Shown: positions 1 to 10,456 of the stretch, piece after piece | How the letters are laid out: the number at the start of each line of letters is the position of its first letter | Position numbering within the stretch: the first letter of the stretch is position 1 | DNA from: Lamellibrachia satsuma | Taxonomy: Eukaryota; Annelida; Polychaeta; Sabellida; Siboglinidae | Direction: 5' to 3' | NCBI GenBank assembly: GCA_033239005.1 | Contig: BSQZ01000033.1 | Coordinates: forward strand, 4,179,501 to 4,243,500 | DNA: 64,000 nt | The notes under the pieces: model-generated | Seen by the model: the letters and a program-made list of their open reading frames with translations, nothing else | What the model was told of the DNA's origin: nothing | Database searches by the model: none | Program-made: the position numbers and the translations under genes

Positions 1-299
1 GTCATCGGGAAAGACAATAAAGGAGGAGACCAAAACACTTTGGATCTCTGACACGCGGGACAACACTTCGACTGACATTCGAGGGTGAGTGTGCCGTCGA
101 TGGTTCAAGCTTTCTGAAGACAGTGGCAAAGACCAAGCTGTTGAACTTCGCTGCAGAGAACGTAAGGGAGTCGATGACCATGGTGCGTAGAGTGAATGCG
201 GCAGAGGGAGTCGGGGGTGTCGCCGCCAAGACAAGCGACGCAACTGACTTGCGCCACCTCCTGAGTTTTCCCATCACTGCTGTCCCCCTTTCTCTCGCT
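1..299 (+). other. Coding-like sequence of unclear identity
   Basis: A plus-strand frame from 123 to 374 is open and begins with MAKTKLLNFAAENV. It lies just upstream of the HEEADT/GCD fragment and may be a frameshifted upstream part of the same gene family. I cannot recognise it by itself. The first 120 bases show nothing I can support. Confidence 0.2.
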
Positions 300-643
300 C
301 ACAGCAAGGTCGACACGAGGAGGCCGACACTGTATCTGGCAACCAACGAGGATACATTCATGTGTCAAGCCTAGCTGCCAACCTTGACGAGAAACAGCAC
401 AGGCTCACTGAAGCTCTTATGATGGGGCTTCATTCTTTGACAGGATGTGACTTCACATCCTGTTTCTTCGGAAAAGGCAAGGTGAAGCCCTACACGCTGC
501 TTGAGGCAGGTGCCTTGCATAAATATGTGATGGCATTGCGATCACTCACGTCCGAAGAGGTCGAAGTTCCTGCTGTCACCTCGTTTGTCTGCTTGCTGTG
601 CGGTTTCAAAACCAAGCAAGATATATGGCTTTCATGCGCATGA
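300..643 (+). pseudogene. Fragment of HEEADT...GCD protein family
   Basis: The frame CAC GAG GAG GCC GAC ACT (from 314) reads HEEADT and continues without a stop through RGYIHVSSLAANL to the block HSLTGCDFTSCFFGKGKVK, ending at 643. The two motif blocks (HEEADTR and HALTGCDTTSxFxGKGK) are, to my knowledge, hallmarks of a large invertebrate family of uncharacterised proteins, often multicopy and probably mobile-element related, with a FEN/PIN-nuclease-like look. Usually several dozen residues, including an SPDTDV-type strand, separate the blocks; here only about 20 remain, so the copy looks internally deleted. No start codon or splice sites can be assigned. The family match rests on motif memory; the open frame is directly visible. 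Confidence 0.45.
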
Positions 644-1897
644 GTGGTGACAAATTAGAATTAGCCCCTGGCCAGAATAAAGAAGAGTAACTGCGCCTCT
701 CTTCCCCCGATGCACCGAGACGCTTGTCATCCACATTAAAAGGGTCCGCTTTGGGGCAAAGGTCTGGAAGAGGGCCGACCAAACTGATCCCACTGGTGAG
801 GTGAGTCCCACTGACTATGGATGGAAGGAGACAGAAAATGGCTTGGAGCCTAATAATGATAATAATAATAATACATTTCTTATATAGCGCCCCATCCAAA
901 TAATTGTTCTGGGGCGGTGTACATTCCTGTATACTTTTAAATAAAATCATACACATTTTCAATACTAATGTTAAAAAATCTGCAAATAGTGCTAGTAAAT
1001 AGAATAAAATATATTTTCTAAATAAAATACTTAAAACTAATAAAAACATGGGTAAAAGCATAACAAATACATGCATAATAAATAAATAGACAAAATAGAA
1101 AAATTAATAAAAAGAATAAATAGTTCATATAATTAATTAATTAAACCCAAAATAATTTTGAAAAAGGTGTGTTTTAGAGCCACTTTGAACTGTCCAGCAC
1201 TCGTGCTTTGGCGCACTGTGATGGGTAGTTCATTCCATGCCCTTGGAGCTGAACAAAAGAGAGCTCGTTCTCCGATTTTAGTGCGGGAAGTTGGTTGTTT
1301 AAGGAGTAGCTTGTCGGATGAGCGCAGAGAGCGAGTCGAGCAATAAGGAGAGGGAAGTGCAGATAGGTATAGAGGTGCGAGTCCGTGAAGGCATTTGAAA
1401 GTGAGAAGTATTTTCTTGAAAGTGATGCGGCATTTTACTGGAAGCCAGTGCAACTCCAAGAGCATGGGCGTGACTTGGTCGCGTTTCGATCGAATCATTA
1501 TGACAGGTGCACAGGCATTCTGCACTCGCTGAAGTTTACTAAAGTTGCTGATAGTCCATTCAGGAGGCTATTGCAGCAGTTAATGCGCGAGATGACTAGG
1601 GCATGTACAAGTTGTGTCGTGTGCTCATGGCTTAACTAAAGACGAGTGCGTCCAATGCTGTGCAGGTGGTAGTATGCAGCTCGAGAAATGTTTGTCACGT
1701 GTCGTTCGAGGGACATGGTGCAGTCGAAGGTTACTCCCAGGTTTCTGGCGTGCGGTGTCGACCGTTACACAACCAGGAAGAACTTGCTGGTTTGCTGACT
1801 TCGGGTAAATGACGAGGAACTCTTTCTTGTCATCGTTGAGTTTCAGCCCGTTGATCTTCATCCAATGACGAATACTGGCGACGCAAAATTCCATCTT

Positions 1898-1995
1898 TGC
1901 GATGGCAGTCTCATGTGAGGCATCATCAGTCTCATGTGAGGTATCATCAGTCCTAGGTGAGGCATCATCAGTCTCAGGTTATGCATCATCAGTCA
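1898..1995 (-). repeat. 21 bp minisatellite inside L2-like RT
   Basis: About four imperfect copies of a 21 bp unit (core GAGGCATCATCAGTCTCATG). On the coding strand of the surrounding LINE each unit adds seven codons (TDDASHE-like) in frame, between the YADD box and the HWMKINGLKL block. Confidence 0.75.
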
Positions 1996-2082
1996 GGATA
2001 AATTCTTCAAACAGCTGGGTGTCGTCAGCATATAGATGGTAAGCTAAGCCATGGTGTCTAAGTAGCGACGCGAGAGGAGTCA

Positions 2083-2108
2083 TATATATATATATATATA
2101 TATATATA
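2083..2108. repeat. (TA)n tail of nested LINE
   Basis: About 12 TA units sit at the 3' boundary of the inner LINE. The outer element has TATATAT at the other side of the insertion (3503-3510), so part of this may be target-site duplication. Confidence 0.7.
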
Positions 2109-3505
2109 GTAGGCAGAGCGTAGTCTCGAAGAGACGATGCTGATGCCCCCCGTTGTCAACTTGTAAAATTTTGGCAACGTCCACTGGGGCTGTGAAGGCC
2201 GATTCTTGAGTGGCAATCCTTGCCGCAGCCAAAGCAGACGAAACAGGATGACAGTGGTGGTAGTGCTGCCTTTTGTTTTCGCCGCATCCTCTTCTCAGCC
2301 GCATGTTGGTGTCTCTTTTTATCTGCCCTTTCAATGCCTCTGCGTGTTGCCTGACGCCAAGCAGTGCGGTCTTCGGCCACTGCTTCTCAGCTTTTGGCCT
2401 GATGTCATAGGCCTTCATGTCGCGATTGCAGGCATCTTTGAATCTGAGGACTGGGCGTCCCACTGGCCTCGCGCCACTGGTGAGTTGACCATAGAGGATG
2501 TCTTTCGGCAAGCGGCCGTCCTCCATGCGCCGTACATGGCCCAACCAGCGCAGGCGTCTCTGGCTCAGCAGCGAATACATGCTGTGGATCCTGGCACGGT
2601 CCAATATGTCGCTGTAGGGGATACGGTCCTGCCAGGTGATGCCGAGGATACGCTTGAGGCACCACATGTGGAAGATGTTGAGGCGGCGCTCCTGGCACAT
2701 GTATGTGGTCCACGATTCGCTGCCATAAAGGAGGGTGCCCAACACACAGGCCTGGTAGATTCTCATCTTGGTGTTCTCAGTGAGCATCTTATTTTCCCAT
2801 ACTCTTTTGGTCAGCTTGATCATAGTGCATGCGGCTTTTCCGATGCGCCTGTTTATCTCAGTGTCCAACGAAAGGTTGATGGAGATGTTTGACCCGAGGT
2901 AGGTGAAGTCTTCTACTACCTCCAGGGTGTAGTCATTGATTTTGACGGAGGGGACTTGGCTGGCATCCCGCACAATGACGTTCGTCTTGTTCAGGCTGAT
3001 TGTGAGTTCAAACTCTCTGCAGGCGTGTGCAAAGCGATTGACTAGCCTCTGGAGGGCCTCTCCTGAGTGAGCAGTGAGTGCTGCATCATCCGCTAACAGC
3101 ATCTCCCTGACGTATACCTCTGTCACCTTTGTTTTGGCACGCAGACGTGCCAGGTTGAATCTGGTGTGCATGTAGATACCGTCTGAGGAAGAGTCGAAGG
3201 CATATGACAGAAGGAGGGAGAAGAAGATCCCAAACAATGTTGGAGCAAGGACACAGCCTTGCTTGACACCGCTGCAGACAGGGAAGGGCTCCGATGTCGA
3301 ACCATCATACACAACTGTACCATTCATGTTCTCGTGGAAGGAGACCACCATGCTGCGTAGCTTGGGATGGCAGCCGATCTTCTCAAGTAGGCGGAAGAGT
3401 CCCTTCCTGCTGACAAGATCGAAGGCCTTGGTAAAGTCAATGAACGCCACGTAGAGGGGCATTCCCTGTTCTCTGCACTTTTCCTGAAGCTGGCGTACTG
3501 AGATA
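2083..3505 (-). mobile_element. 5'-truncated LINE (CFDP2/RTE-like) nested in L2
   Basis: A minus-strand reverse transcriptase, open from about 3510 to 2110. It starts mid-RT (RQLQEKCREQGMPLYVAFID), then FTKAFDLV, CSGVKQGCVLAPTLF, the catalytic LADDAAL box, GSESWT, and a C-terminal RLRWLGHVRRMEDGRLPKD block with ARPVGRP. This layout is typical of the endonuclease-RT proteins often annotated as craniofacial development protein 2-like. The endonuclease and the RT N-terminus are missing, as expected for 5' truncation. The 3' end is followed by a (TA)n run at 2083-2107. The outer L2 reading resumes on both sides, so this copy is younger than its host. The frame is nearly intact, which also points to a recent insertion. 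Exact clade is uncertain. Confidence 0.8.
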
Positions 3506-4328
3506 TATATTGTAAAAGCAGTAGCCCGAGAATAGACCCTTGTGGGACGCCGCAAGTCAGTTGATGTTTACCGACTGTTTACCGGCGATCGAGACCGTGT
3601 AAAGTCTGTGTTGTATGTAAGAAGCTAACCACGACAGGCATTGTCCGCTTACACCGATAGTGTTACTGAGTGTGTTTGGGAGAATGTTATGATCGAATGC
3701 TGCACTTAGATCAAGTAGCAGCAGTACCACATTTTGGCGTTTGTCAGTGCACCGGATTACACAGTCGTTCATATGCAGAAGTGCTGTCTCAGTGCTGCAG
3801 TTCTCTCGGTAGGCTGATTGTAACGACATGTGCAAGTTGTTTTCGCACATATGTGCAATCAACCGGTTTGCCACAATCCTCTCGACTAGCTTCGATAAAA
3901 AGCACAAGTTAGAAATAGGTCGATAGCTTTTAAGGGTTTCATTGTCAAGGCATATTTTTTTCAAGATGGGTGTGATGATAGCAGCTTTCATTTCGTCAGG
4001 CATTCCTTCCAGTAGACACTTGTTGATAATGGTGGTGATAGTTGTTGTCAACATATTAGAGCACTTCTGTACCAACTCTGGAGGCATAGGATCAAGTTTG
4101 CATGTATTCGATGATGACTTAGTAGCTTTGTAGGCGCACAGTCTCGTCTAGTGTGACTGTCTCGAAAGTACATTCATGTAGTGAGATGGCATTCTGTGGC
4201 TGGGTGATCTGTGCTCACAGGTTCGGTGCTCGTAGTATGGGGATGTGGCTCTTGTAGCTTGGTGCGAATAATCTGGATTTTATATCATCAAAGTAGTGTA
4301 CGAAATCATTGGCGAGCAATTCAGCGCA

Positions 4329-4480
4329 CTCGTAGGTTGGTAATGTTGTGTTCCCACTCGTAGGTTGGTAGTGTTGTTGTGTTCCCACTCGTAGGTTGGT
4401 AGTGTTGTTGTGTTCCCACTCGTAGGTTGGTAGTGTTGTTGTGTTCCCACTCGTAGGTTGGTAGTGTTGTTGTGTTACCG
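4329..4480. repeat. 31 bp minisatellite in L2 linker
   Basis: Five copies of a 28-31 bp unit beginning CTCGTAGGTTGGTAGTGTTG, spaced 28, 31, 31 and 31 bp. It lies in the L2-like LINE between the endonuclease and RT domains. Confidence 0.85.
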
Positions 4481-5599
4481 TGATGCAGTAACTTGTTTGC
4501 GATGTTGTAGAACTCTGCACATCGGAAAGCTTTTCCTTGTAGTGCTTCTTCTTCGCTTCACTGACTTTGTTTATCTGATTTACGAACATTTCTCCGTGCA
4601 CTGATAACCATGTCTTCCTGTATTGGTGTTCGAGTCGCCTGCGTTTTACTTTCGCGACTTTTATATCAACGTTGTACCATGGCATGTCACTCTTCATGTT
4701 GATGGCGAGCTCTCTAGCAGGAGTGTGCTGGTTAAGAATATAGGCGTTGTACCATGGCATGTCATTCTTCATGGTGATGGCGTGCTCTCTAGCAGGATCG
4801 TGCTGGTTAAAAATCGAAACGTCTATGAACAGGCACAAGTGACAAATGATTGAGGCCGACTTTGATTAAACAGTTTATATATTCCAGTGATGTGTAGGTT
4901 CGCTGCTTCGTGACAGTTAGTGGCGTTGTTTCCCGGACGATAACGGCGACTCCTCCGCCTCGTGCGTTGGGCGCGGTACAGGTTTTAACGCATATCCAGA
5001 CGGCACAACATACGGCAATATGTGGTAGCTTAAGCCACGTTTCAGTGAGTGCGCAGATGTCTAATTTGTTTTCTGTTATGAGGTCCCGGATTTTTTTTCA
5101 ATTGTCGAGTTCGCACGTGAAGCGGGTATTGAAAACAGTAACTCTAAGCAAATTCGTTGTACGATTTTGTTCCAGCTTGACATGTTTCAGGTTGCTACTG
5201 TTGACACTGGGCATCAACTTGGGGGATACAGTGTTCTGTTGGTTGGTGTTGCGCAACAAATACCCAATTGTTTCAGGTCGCCGTACACAGCCTTGGGAAT
5301 ACGCATGATCGGTTTTGAAGTATGCAGACACAGTTGGCGCAGTTACTAGCTTGTGTACGTTATCGCCATGAAGACGATCACGGCTCACAGAGGATGGTGC
5401 TGCAGTGTTTCGTAAAATCAGTAAAATCCAGCAACATACAAACGTTAAGGTCGTAGTTGCGACGTTGTAATAACACAGAGACGTTCACGGTAAAACAAGA
5501 TGTCAGATCGAATCACAGTATAGTTCAAAACGTAACATAATGGCAGTAGCACAGCGGCAACATTACCCTGTGGCAGCACAAGCGCACACGTGATTTCAG

Positions 5600-5773
5600 C
5601 CTGACTGGTACACAACAAGTGCACTCCCGGGGTGCTTCACAGCTACTCCGATGAACGACGGGGACAGCCTGGGAGCGACGTCGACAGACGACGAGGAGTC
5701 CGACAATGTGTGGAGTGAGGACATTGATGACACTGACGAGGACATTGATGACACTGACGAGGAAGACGTGTAA
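5600..5773 (+). CDS. Possible terminal exon with acidic tail
   Basis: A plausible acceptor (GTGATTTCAG) at 5590-5599 is followed by an open frame starting PDWYTTSALPGCF and running through an ATG at 5651 into a strongly acidic tail with a direct repeat (EDIDDTD twice) and a TAA at 5771. I do not recognise it. It could be the last exon of a host gene, a remnant of a gypsy-flank ORF, or chance. The acidic repeat comes from a 21 bp tandem duplication. Confidence 0.2.
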   Translation, partial: PDWYTTSALPGCFTATPMNDGDSLGATSTDDEESDNVWSEDIDDTDEDIDDTDEEDV

Positions 5774-5890
5774 TTCATTCATTTGAACAATAAATGTGTG
5801 AACAGCCTTTGAGCAAGACCAACGAAGACTTGTAATTTATCCATTTGAACAATATGTGTGAGGATAGCGTCTGAGCAAGATCACATTGTA
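5764..5890. repeat. Direct duplication of about 60 bp
   Basis: Two diverged copies of a unit running from GAAGACGTGTAATTCATTCA to GAGCAAGACCA (about 5764-5822 and 5825-5885), sharing CATTTGAACAATA and a TGAGCAAGA end. Confidence 0.6.
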
Positions 5891-6201
5891 GACTCGTAGT
5901 AGTCTTGTGTTCTAGTATAGTAGTGCCGGCGCTGTGTTGTTCGAACTTACGGATGTTTGCTTTTGTTATTTTCGTTGTTGTCATTAACGAGATTGTAGTT
6001 TTCTTGAACTTGATAGTACTAAAACGTTTGTCAAAACCAAACAGCGTGTTTAGGTTCTTGGTACCAGAAATGGGGTTTGGTTATATCTGTTGGGCAGTGA
6101 TAATTTGGTATTGAAAGAATATTTTGTTTCCCTTTTCTCTCTCTTTTCCAAAACAAAAAACCAAACGCAACTCGACATAACCCATTCGTCGGCAGTCTAC
6201 C

Positions 6202-7192
6202 GTGGACGAGACGGACGAGATGGCAAACCTGACAGCTGAGCTCGCACAACTGCGAAAACATTGCGACGACCAAGGGGCTGAGTTACAGTGCCTCACTCGA
6301 AGGAACGTTTCCGTGCTTCCGTACAGGGAGAGGAAGCTCCGGAAGTATAGTAGTGTCGAGCCATTCGAGGAATGGGAGGCAGATGTTCAAGCAACCATCA
6401 GTGGGTGTGGACTGACTATTGAAGAACAAACAGGTTTCCTGTTCAACAAATTAGAAGGGGATACAAAACGAGAAATTGTATAAAGGGGCGGGCCCACTAG
6501 CCTAACACCAGGACAACTGCTGAAGGCGTTAGAAGACGTTTTCATGAAGAGAGGGTTAGTCCCCGACTATTGAGCAAATTTTGGGTGAGAGACCAGTTGA
6601 TGGGAGAGTCGCTGGCCGCTTATAGCCATACCTTGATGGAGCTATTGGAGAGAATTACGATGGCAGACCCAGCGCAGGTGCCTGATCAAGGTGCATTATT
6701 GCTAAAGAAGTTTTGTGCTGGCGATGGGAACTGAAGCAGCAGTTGAAAGCGCAGCCACAGGCGACCTTCATCGAATTGCGAGATACTGCTCTGCGATGGG
6801 CCGAGGAATGTGCGCCGCGGGAGAATACGCCCAAGCAAGTGACAAAAACTGCAGCGGTTGGTGCTGAGCAGAATCTAGCGTTGGACGTGCTGCTGCAAAT
6901 GAGGGACGACCTATCAAGGGTGGCTGACCATCTGGCAAAGCAGCAAGACGTCCTTGATCAGCTGTCGCTATCAACGCTCTACAGAAGACGGGCCCTTCAA
7001 TCACACCAGCTCCGAGATGTGAAGATGGCCAGGGCAGAGTTCCCCAGAGGACATACGGTGGAAGCGGTGTCGTATGTTATTACTGCCAGAAGCCAGGACA
7101 CATGAAGAGGGACTGTCAGAAGCGAAGGCGAGATGACGCTGCCAGACTTGGTCCTCCACAGCGGCAGGGTTTTCAGCAGGACCCACTGCAAT
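6202..7192 (+). pseudogene. Gypsy gag with CCHC knuckle, frameshifted
   Basis: Capsid-like sequence begins with a coiled N-terminus (ANLTAELAQLRKHCDDQG), then FEEWEADV, a LFNKLEGDTKREI block, a stop at 6481, and continuation in the same frame (LTPGQLLKALEDVFMKRG). After a shift come MGESLAAYSHTLMELLERI and WELKQQLKAQPQATFIELRD. A zinc knuckle with C-X2-C-X4-H-X4-C spacing (CYYCQKPGHMKRDC) is at about 7073-7114. This architecture is the Ty3/gypsy gag seen widely in fish and invertebrates; its role is to form the particle and bind RNA. At least two frameshifts and two stops make it dead. Confidence 0.75.
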
Positions 7193-7204
7193 GAGCTCGG
7201 TGGT

Positions 7205-7370
7205 GGGTTCCGGGGAACAGGGCTCGCCAGTTTTCAAACATCTTATCACCCGCACCATTGGTCCCCACCCTGTCATCAGAGCCACAATAGGCGGAGTCAC
7301 TGTAGACTGTTTGCTGGATTCCGGAAGCCAAGTGTCAATGGTCGAATATGGCTTCTTTAAGTAGCATACG
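7205..7370 (+). pseudogene. Gypsy retropepsin fragment
   Basis: The frame reading HPVIRATIGGVTVDCLLDSG contains the aspartic-protease active-site triad D-S-G (CLLDSGSQVS). Downstream sequence is frameshifted. It lies directly after gag as expected for a gypsy polyprotein. Confidence 0.7.
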
Positions 7371-7494
7371 CAGCATCGGTTTCCGTACGCGTGGCTGACT
7401 ATAACAGCGGCTAATGGCGACCGATCCTCGTCTACGCTAGACAAGGCTTCGTGCACGTGACTGCTCATCCAGTTCCGAAGACGGTGTCATAGCG

Positions 7495-7728
7495 GTGGTA
7501 GATTGGGGGTCGGCGACTTCCCTCAGTGTCTCTCCATTAGTGAGCCCTTTAACGCTAAGTAGTGGCACTAGTGATGAGGAAGAGGTCGTTCATCGGCGTA
7601 GTGGTAGACGCACTGCTGGATATAATTCCAATATACATAGGGAACCACGGTCTTGTAGATATCCAAGGGTAGATCACTGCAGTAAGTGTAACGCCCGGGT
7701 GAGAGTAGACGATAGTGTGGTATGGTGA
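7495..7728 (+). pseudogene. C-terminal tail of gypsy pol
   Basis: An open stretch ends in EEEVVHRRSGRRTAGYNSN followed by HREPRS. This basic RRSxRxTAGxxxNxxxxPRS tail is common at the end of gypsy polyproteins after integrase. Its position right behind the protease shows the internal deletion. Confidence 0.55.
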
Positions 7729-7837
7729 TTAACACATGTAGTTGTGACTGTAACTAGATAGTTGTATAGTTTTGTTCTTGTGACATTTAATTTTGTGAAT
7801 CTCCGGGGGATATGGGAGATTCAAGAGGGGGTGGGTG

Positions 7838-8150
7838 TAACCAGGTTCTCATTGCAGCACGGTTATATCCTACTCTGCCACTTCTAGGGCGTCTTTCTTT
7901 TACGTGGCGCATAATTTCTCTGTGACACCGTTCTGTCTTTGGTGATGCTAGCCACGAAGTCCTGTTTAGCATTTTGCTAAAGTAATCTATGATTCAGGGG
8001 AGATGTAACGGGCCCAATAGAGAGCCGGGGACTTGGTCGGGTTGCGTTTGTGTTTGGTACTTTTCTTGAGCACTTAATAAAGATTTTTGTTTTTTGCATA
8101 AAGATTGTCATTACCTTATAACCTAACGAGCCTGTTCCGGCCCGTGACTG
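7838..8150 (+). repeat. Probable 3' LTR of the gypsy element
   Basis: Starts TGTAACCAGG after a GGGGGTGGG purine tract and holds an AATAAAG poly(A) signal near 8075. No second copy of this LTR is evident upstream, so the call rests on position and signals only. Confidence 0.35.
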
Positions 8151-8215
8151 TCAAAAATCTAAAAAGTATAGGGAAATAAAAGCGAACGCACCAACGGACG
8201 TGTCGTCTGCAGCCG

Positions 8216-8515
8216 CAGCAGTGATCGGTCAAACCGGAAGTACGCGTGAGGCACCTGAAATCAAATTCCACTGATGATTAGCCGATTACCGTTTAAATAA
8301 CTTTATCTGTTTTCCTGGTAATACCACTATATCGTGAATACACGCAATACTTCATATATGCTTACAAAGTTGTAAATTGGTTATAAACTTCAGATAGCTT
8401 TGTTTGACTTACCTCGGAAATCTGGGAGTCCCTCCCGACGGGCAGTCTTGACTGTAGGACACCCAACCGTGCAGTACCTTCACGCGTCACTTCCGGTAGC
8501 AGTGTGATCATATGT
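8216..8515. mobile_element. Possible short inverted-repeat element
   Basis: ACCGGAAGTACGCGTGAGG near 8236 and its imperfect reverse complement CTTCACGCGTCACTTCCGG near 8478 bracket about 290 bp without coding potential. May be a MITE; no target duplication was identified. Confidence 0.3.
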
Positions 8516-8519
8516 TGCG

Positions 8520-9500
8520 TCTGAAGACGACATGATAACGTTTACGCCCAGTGCCTAGTCGCGAACGAGGTGTTCTGCCCCAGACATTTTAGGACTGTTG
8601 GCATTGCTAGTCCGTTGACACACACATCTTCAGTTGTCTTCACTTGGTATAGTTCAGCATCACCGCACTGGTTGCGTGGTCAAAGCGTCCATGACTTGAC
8701 TCAACAACAACAAAACGAAAAAATATTACTTTCTAACAGTCACTATACAAAGGGGGCAGGAGAGTTTCACAAATATGTGTGTATATTTATATACTACGGT
8801 GCATTTCCCAAAAATAATAATAATAATACTTCTATATTGTCTAAATCGCCAGGGACCCGAGCTCAGAGGAGCAACATCGTGAAGCATGACGTCATGAAGC
8901 AGGGACCTACTCGTGACATATTAGGTCAGAATGACAGGCAATGCTAGTTAAGCTTACCAATTATAATGTTGATCATTGGGAGTATTGTTTGGATAGTGGC
9001 TAGTTCAGTCTTTCGTGGACGATAACGTGTCAAAAACGACTTGAACAATGACAATGGCAGCGAGTTTGAAACGCACCCGACATCGATGAAATCTAACGTG
9101 AACTGATTACTACGACTTACCTACCGAACCATCTCGTAATGACGTTGACGCATATACGTCATACGATAACCGCCGTTCGAAATGTATAGAAACCAGTAGC
9201 TCTGATTTCAACATCATATTAAAAGTAGACAAAAACTATTGTGTGGGCGCGGTGAAAATAAATAAATAGCAGAACTATGAGTGGGACTCAACCATTCAAC
9301 ATGGAAACAACAATGCTGCGAATAACCCAATTGTACCACCGGCGTATTTGGTGTGTGGGGTGGGGGTTCTTGCCGATTATTGTATAGGTTAAACATAGAC
9401 TCAGCAACTGTGCACCGGGCAGGGCAGGACTGGCGCGTTCGTTACCCTCCGTGACCATCATTTGCACGGAATCACATATGTAGTTCCCCCCCCCTCCCCA
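8520..9500. other. No feature recognised
   Basis: Non-coding by eye: short ORFs only, one (AAT)n run near 8811-8830 and a poly-C run near 9487. No homology recognised. Confidence 0.4.
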
Positions 9501-9519
9501 TCCAATGAAAGATCCTGGA

Positions 9520-10456
9520 TAGGGTTTCAGTTAAAGTCACTTTCTGTCAACGTATACATTACATTTATTATTCGTAGTAATAAAAAAACGGCAAAGAACG
9601 CGTGGGTCGCAAAACAAGTGTTACTGTTATTACATTAATTGGATTATACACACTTATACATCTTATACACAATGATGGTGTTCACAGCATCATATATTAA
9701 GCTTTTAATTTTTATTTACCAAAGGGTACTCATTCCCCGGATTCTTACATGACAAACAATTGTGAATGGAATACAAATTATTGAATGGAGTATGACATTT
9801 CAATGAATCGTGCAATATTTTTTAATTGCTCAAATAGGACGGTGTCATAAAAAAATTAAGAGATTGTCACCGAAAGCAAAACAAGTGGAGGAGGGAGCCA
9901 TTGGCTTATCAAGAGTCAAAAAAAAAATTATTCTCAGATATTTGTTATTTTTGTTTGACGCTGCTAACACTTTTAGTATTGGTTATAAACAAGTACGCTA
10001 GAATTAACAAGTGAAATAAAACGTTCACACGTCGTGGTTAAATAAATGTTGTTTTTTCATTTATTGTCAGCACACAACTGGCTAGCTGACTCGAGCCACC
10101 CGAACGTTGTTACAGTTGTAACAACTTGCCCCAATACAAATGTAACAAGGCGATAACATATCTTAAATTTCAATTTACCGTCTACGTGGCATAACCCCTT
10201 ATACTATATAGTAGACATGTTTCAAGTTTCATTCACGAAACAAAAAAAGTGGCTGCGTCACATGATATTATGTGGACACACTAAAAAAGTTTGAGGTGGC
10301 TAAACAGTTTTTTTTCCACATCTCATTAATTTCCTCTTCTTAACTCCCGATGTTTTGACAGTATGTGTCTGCTGATGGTATCTCCATGTGTGCTATGTAT
10401 ACGTAAAACGCCTCTGTAACAACGTGCCCCTGTATACAACTAGCCCCGGTCTCCCC
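9520..10456. mobile_element. GGGCAAGTTGTTAC-family DNA element, copy 1
   Basis: A non-coding element whose right end (CTAGCCCCGGTCTCCCC then TA) matches the copy at 24069-25068. Shared internal blocks include AAGAACGCGTGGGTCGCAAA, CCCCGGATTCTTACATGACA, GTTGTTACAGTTGTAACAAC and CATTCACGAAAC. It also carries a CR1 3'-tail fragment near 9880-9980. The left end is worn and not exactly placed. Confidence 0.65.

Larger units (their letters stand above)
855..5400 (-). mobile_element. L2-like LINE, nearly full length, degenerate
   Basis: A non-LTR retrotransposon on the minus strand. From 5' (right) to 3' (left), conceptual translation with frameshifts shows: an endonuclease part near 5.0-5.1 kb (ALTETWL, RGGGVAVIVRE); a linker with PWYN and EHQYRKTWL near 4.65 kb; RT at 4087-3557 (SYRPISNLCFLSKLVERIV, LLDLSAAFDH); GVPQGSILG at about 3550; the catalytic YADDTQLF box near 2025; HWMKINGLKLND at 1890-1830; and an L2-type C-terminus at 1525-1133 (LHWLPVKCRITFKKILLTFK, APRAWNELP). 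The 3' end is a (ATT)n tail at about 855-872 after a GGCGCTATATAAG-like sequence. A second LINE interrupts it at about 2083-3505. Many stops and frameshifts, plus two internal minisatellites, make it inactive. Clade is inferred from the C-terminal motif and tail. Confidence 0.8.
6050..8150 (+). mobile_element. Ty3/gypsy LTR element, internally deleted
   Basis: A primer-binding-like TTGGTACCAGAAATGGGG near 6057 is followed by gag (6202-7192), protease (about 7210-7370) and then directly the C-terminal tail of pol (about 7495-7728). RT, RNase H and integrase are absent, so roughly 3 kb is missing. A purine-rich stretch before 7838 and an AATAAAG signal near 8075 suggest a 3' LTR at about 7838-8150. 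I could not see a matching 5' LTR by eye, so the boundaries are approximate. Confidence 0.7.

Noticed and set aside
2206..2892. 228-codon plus-strand ORF
   Set aside because: Antisense shadow of the nested LINE reverse transcriptase on the minus strand.
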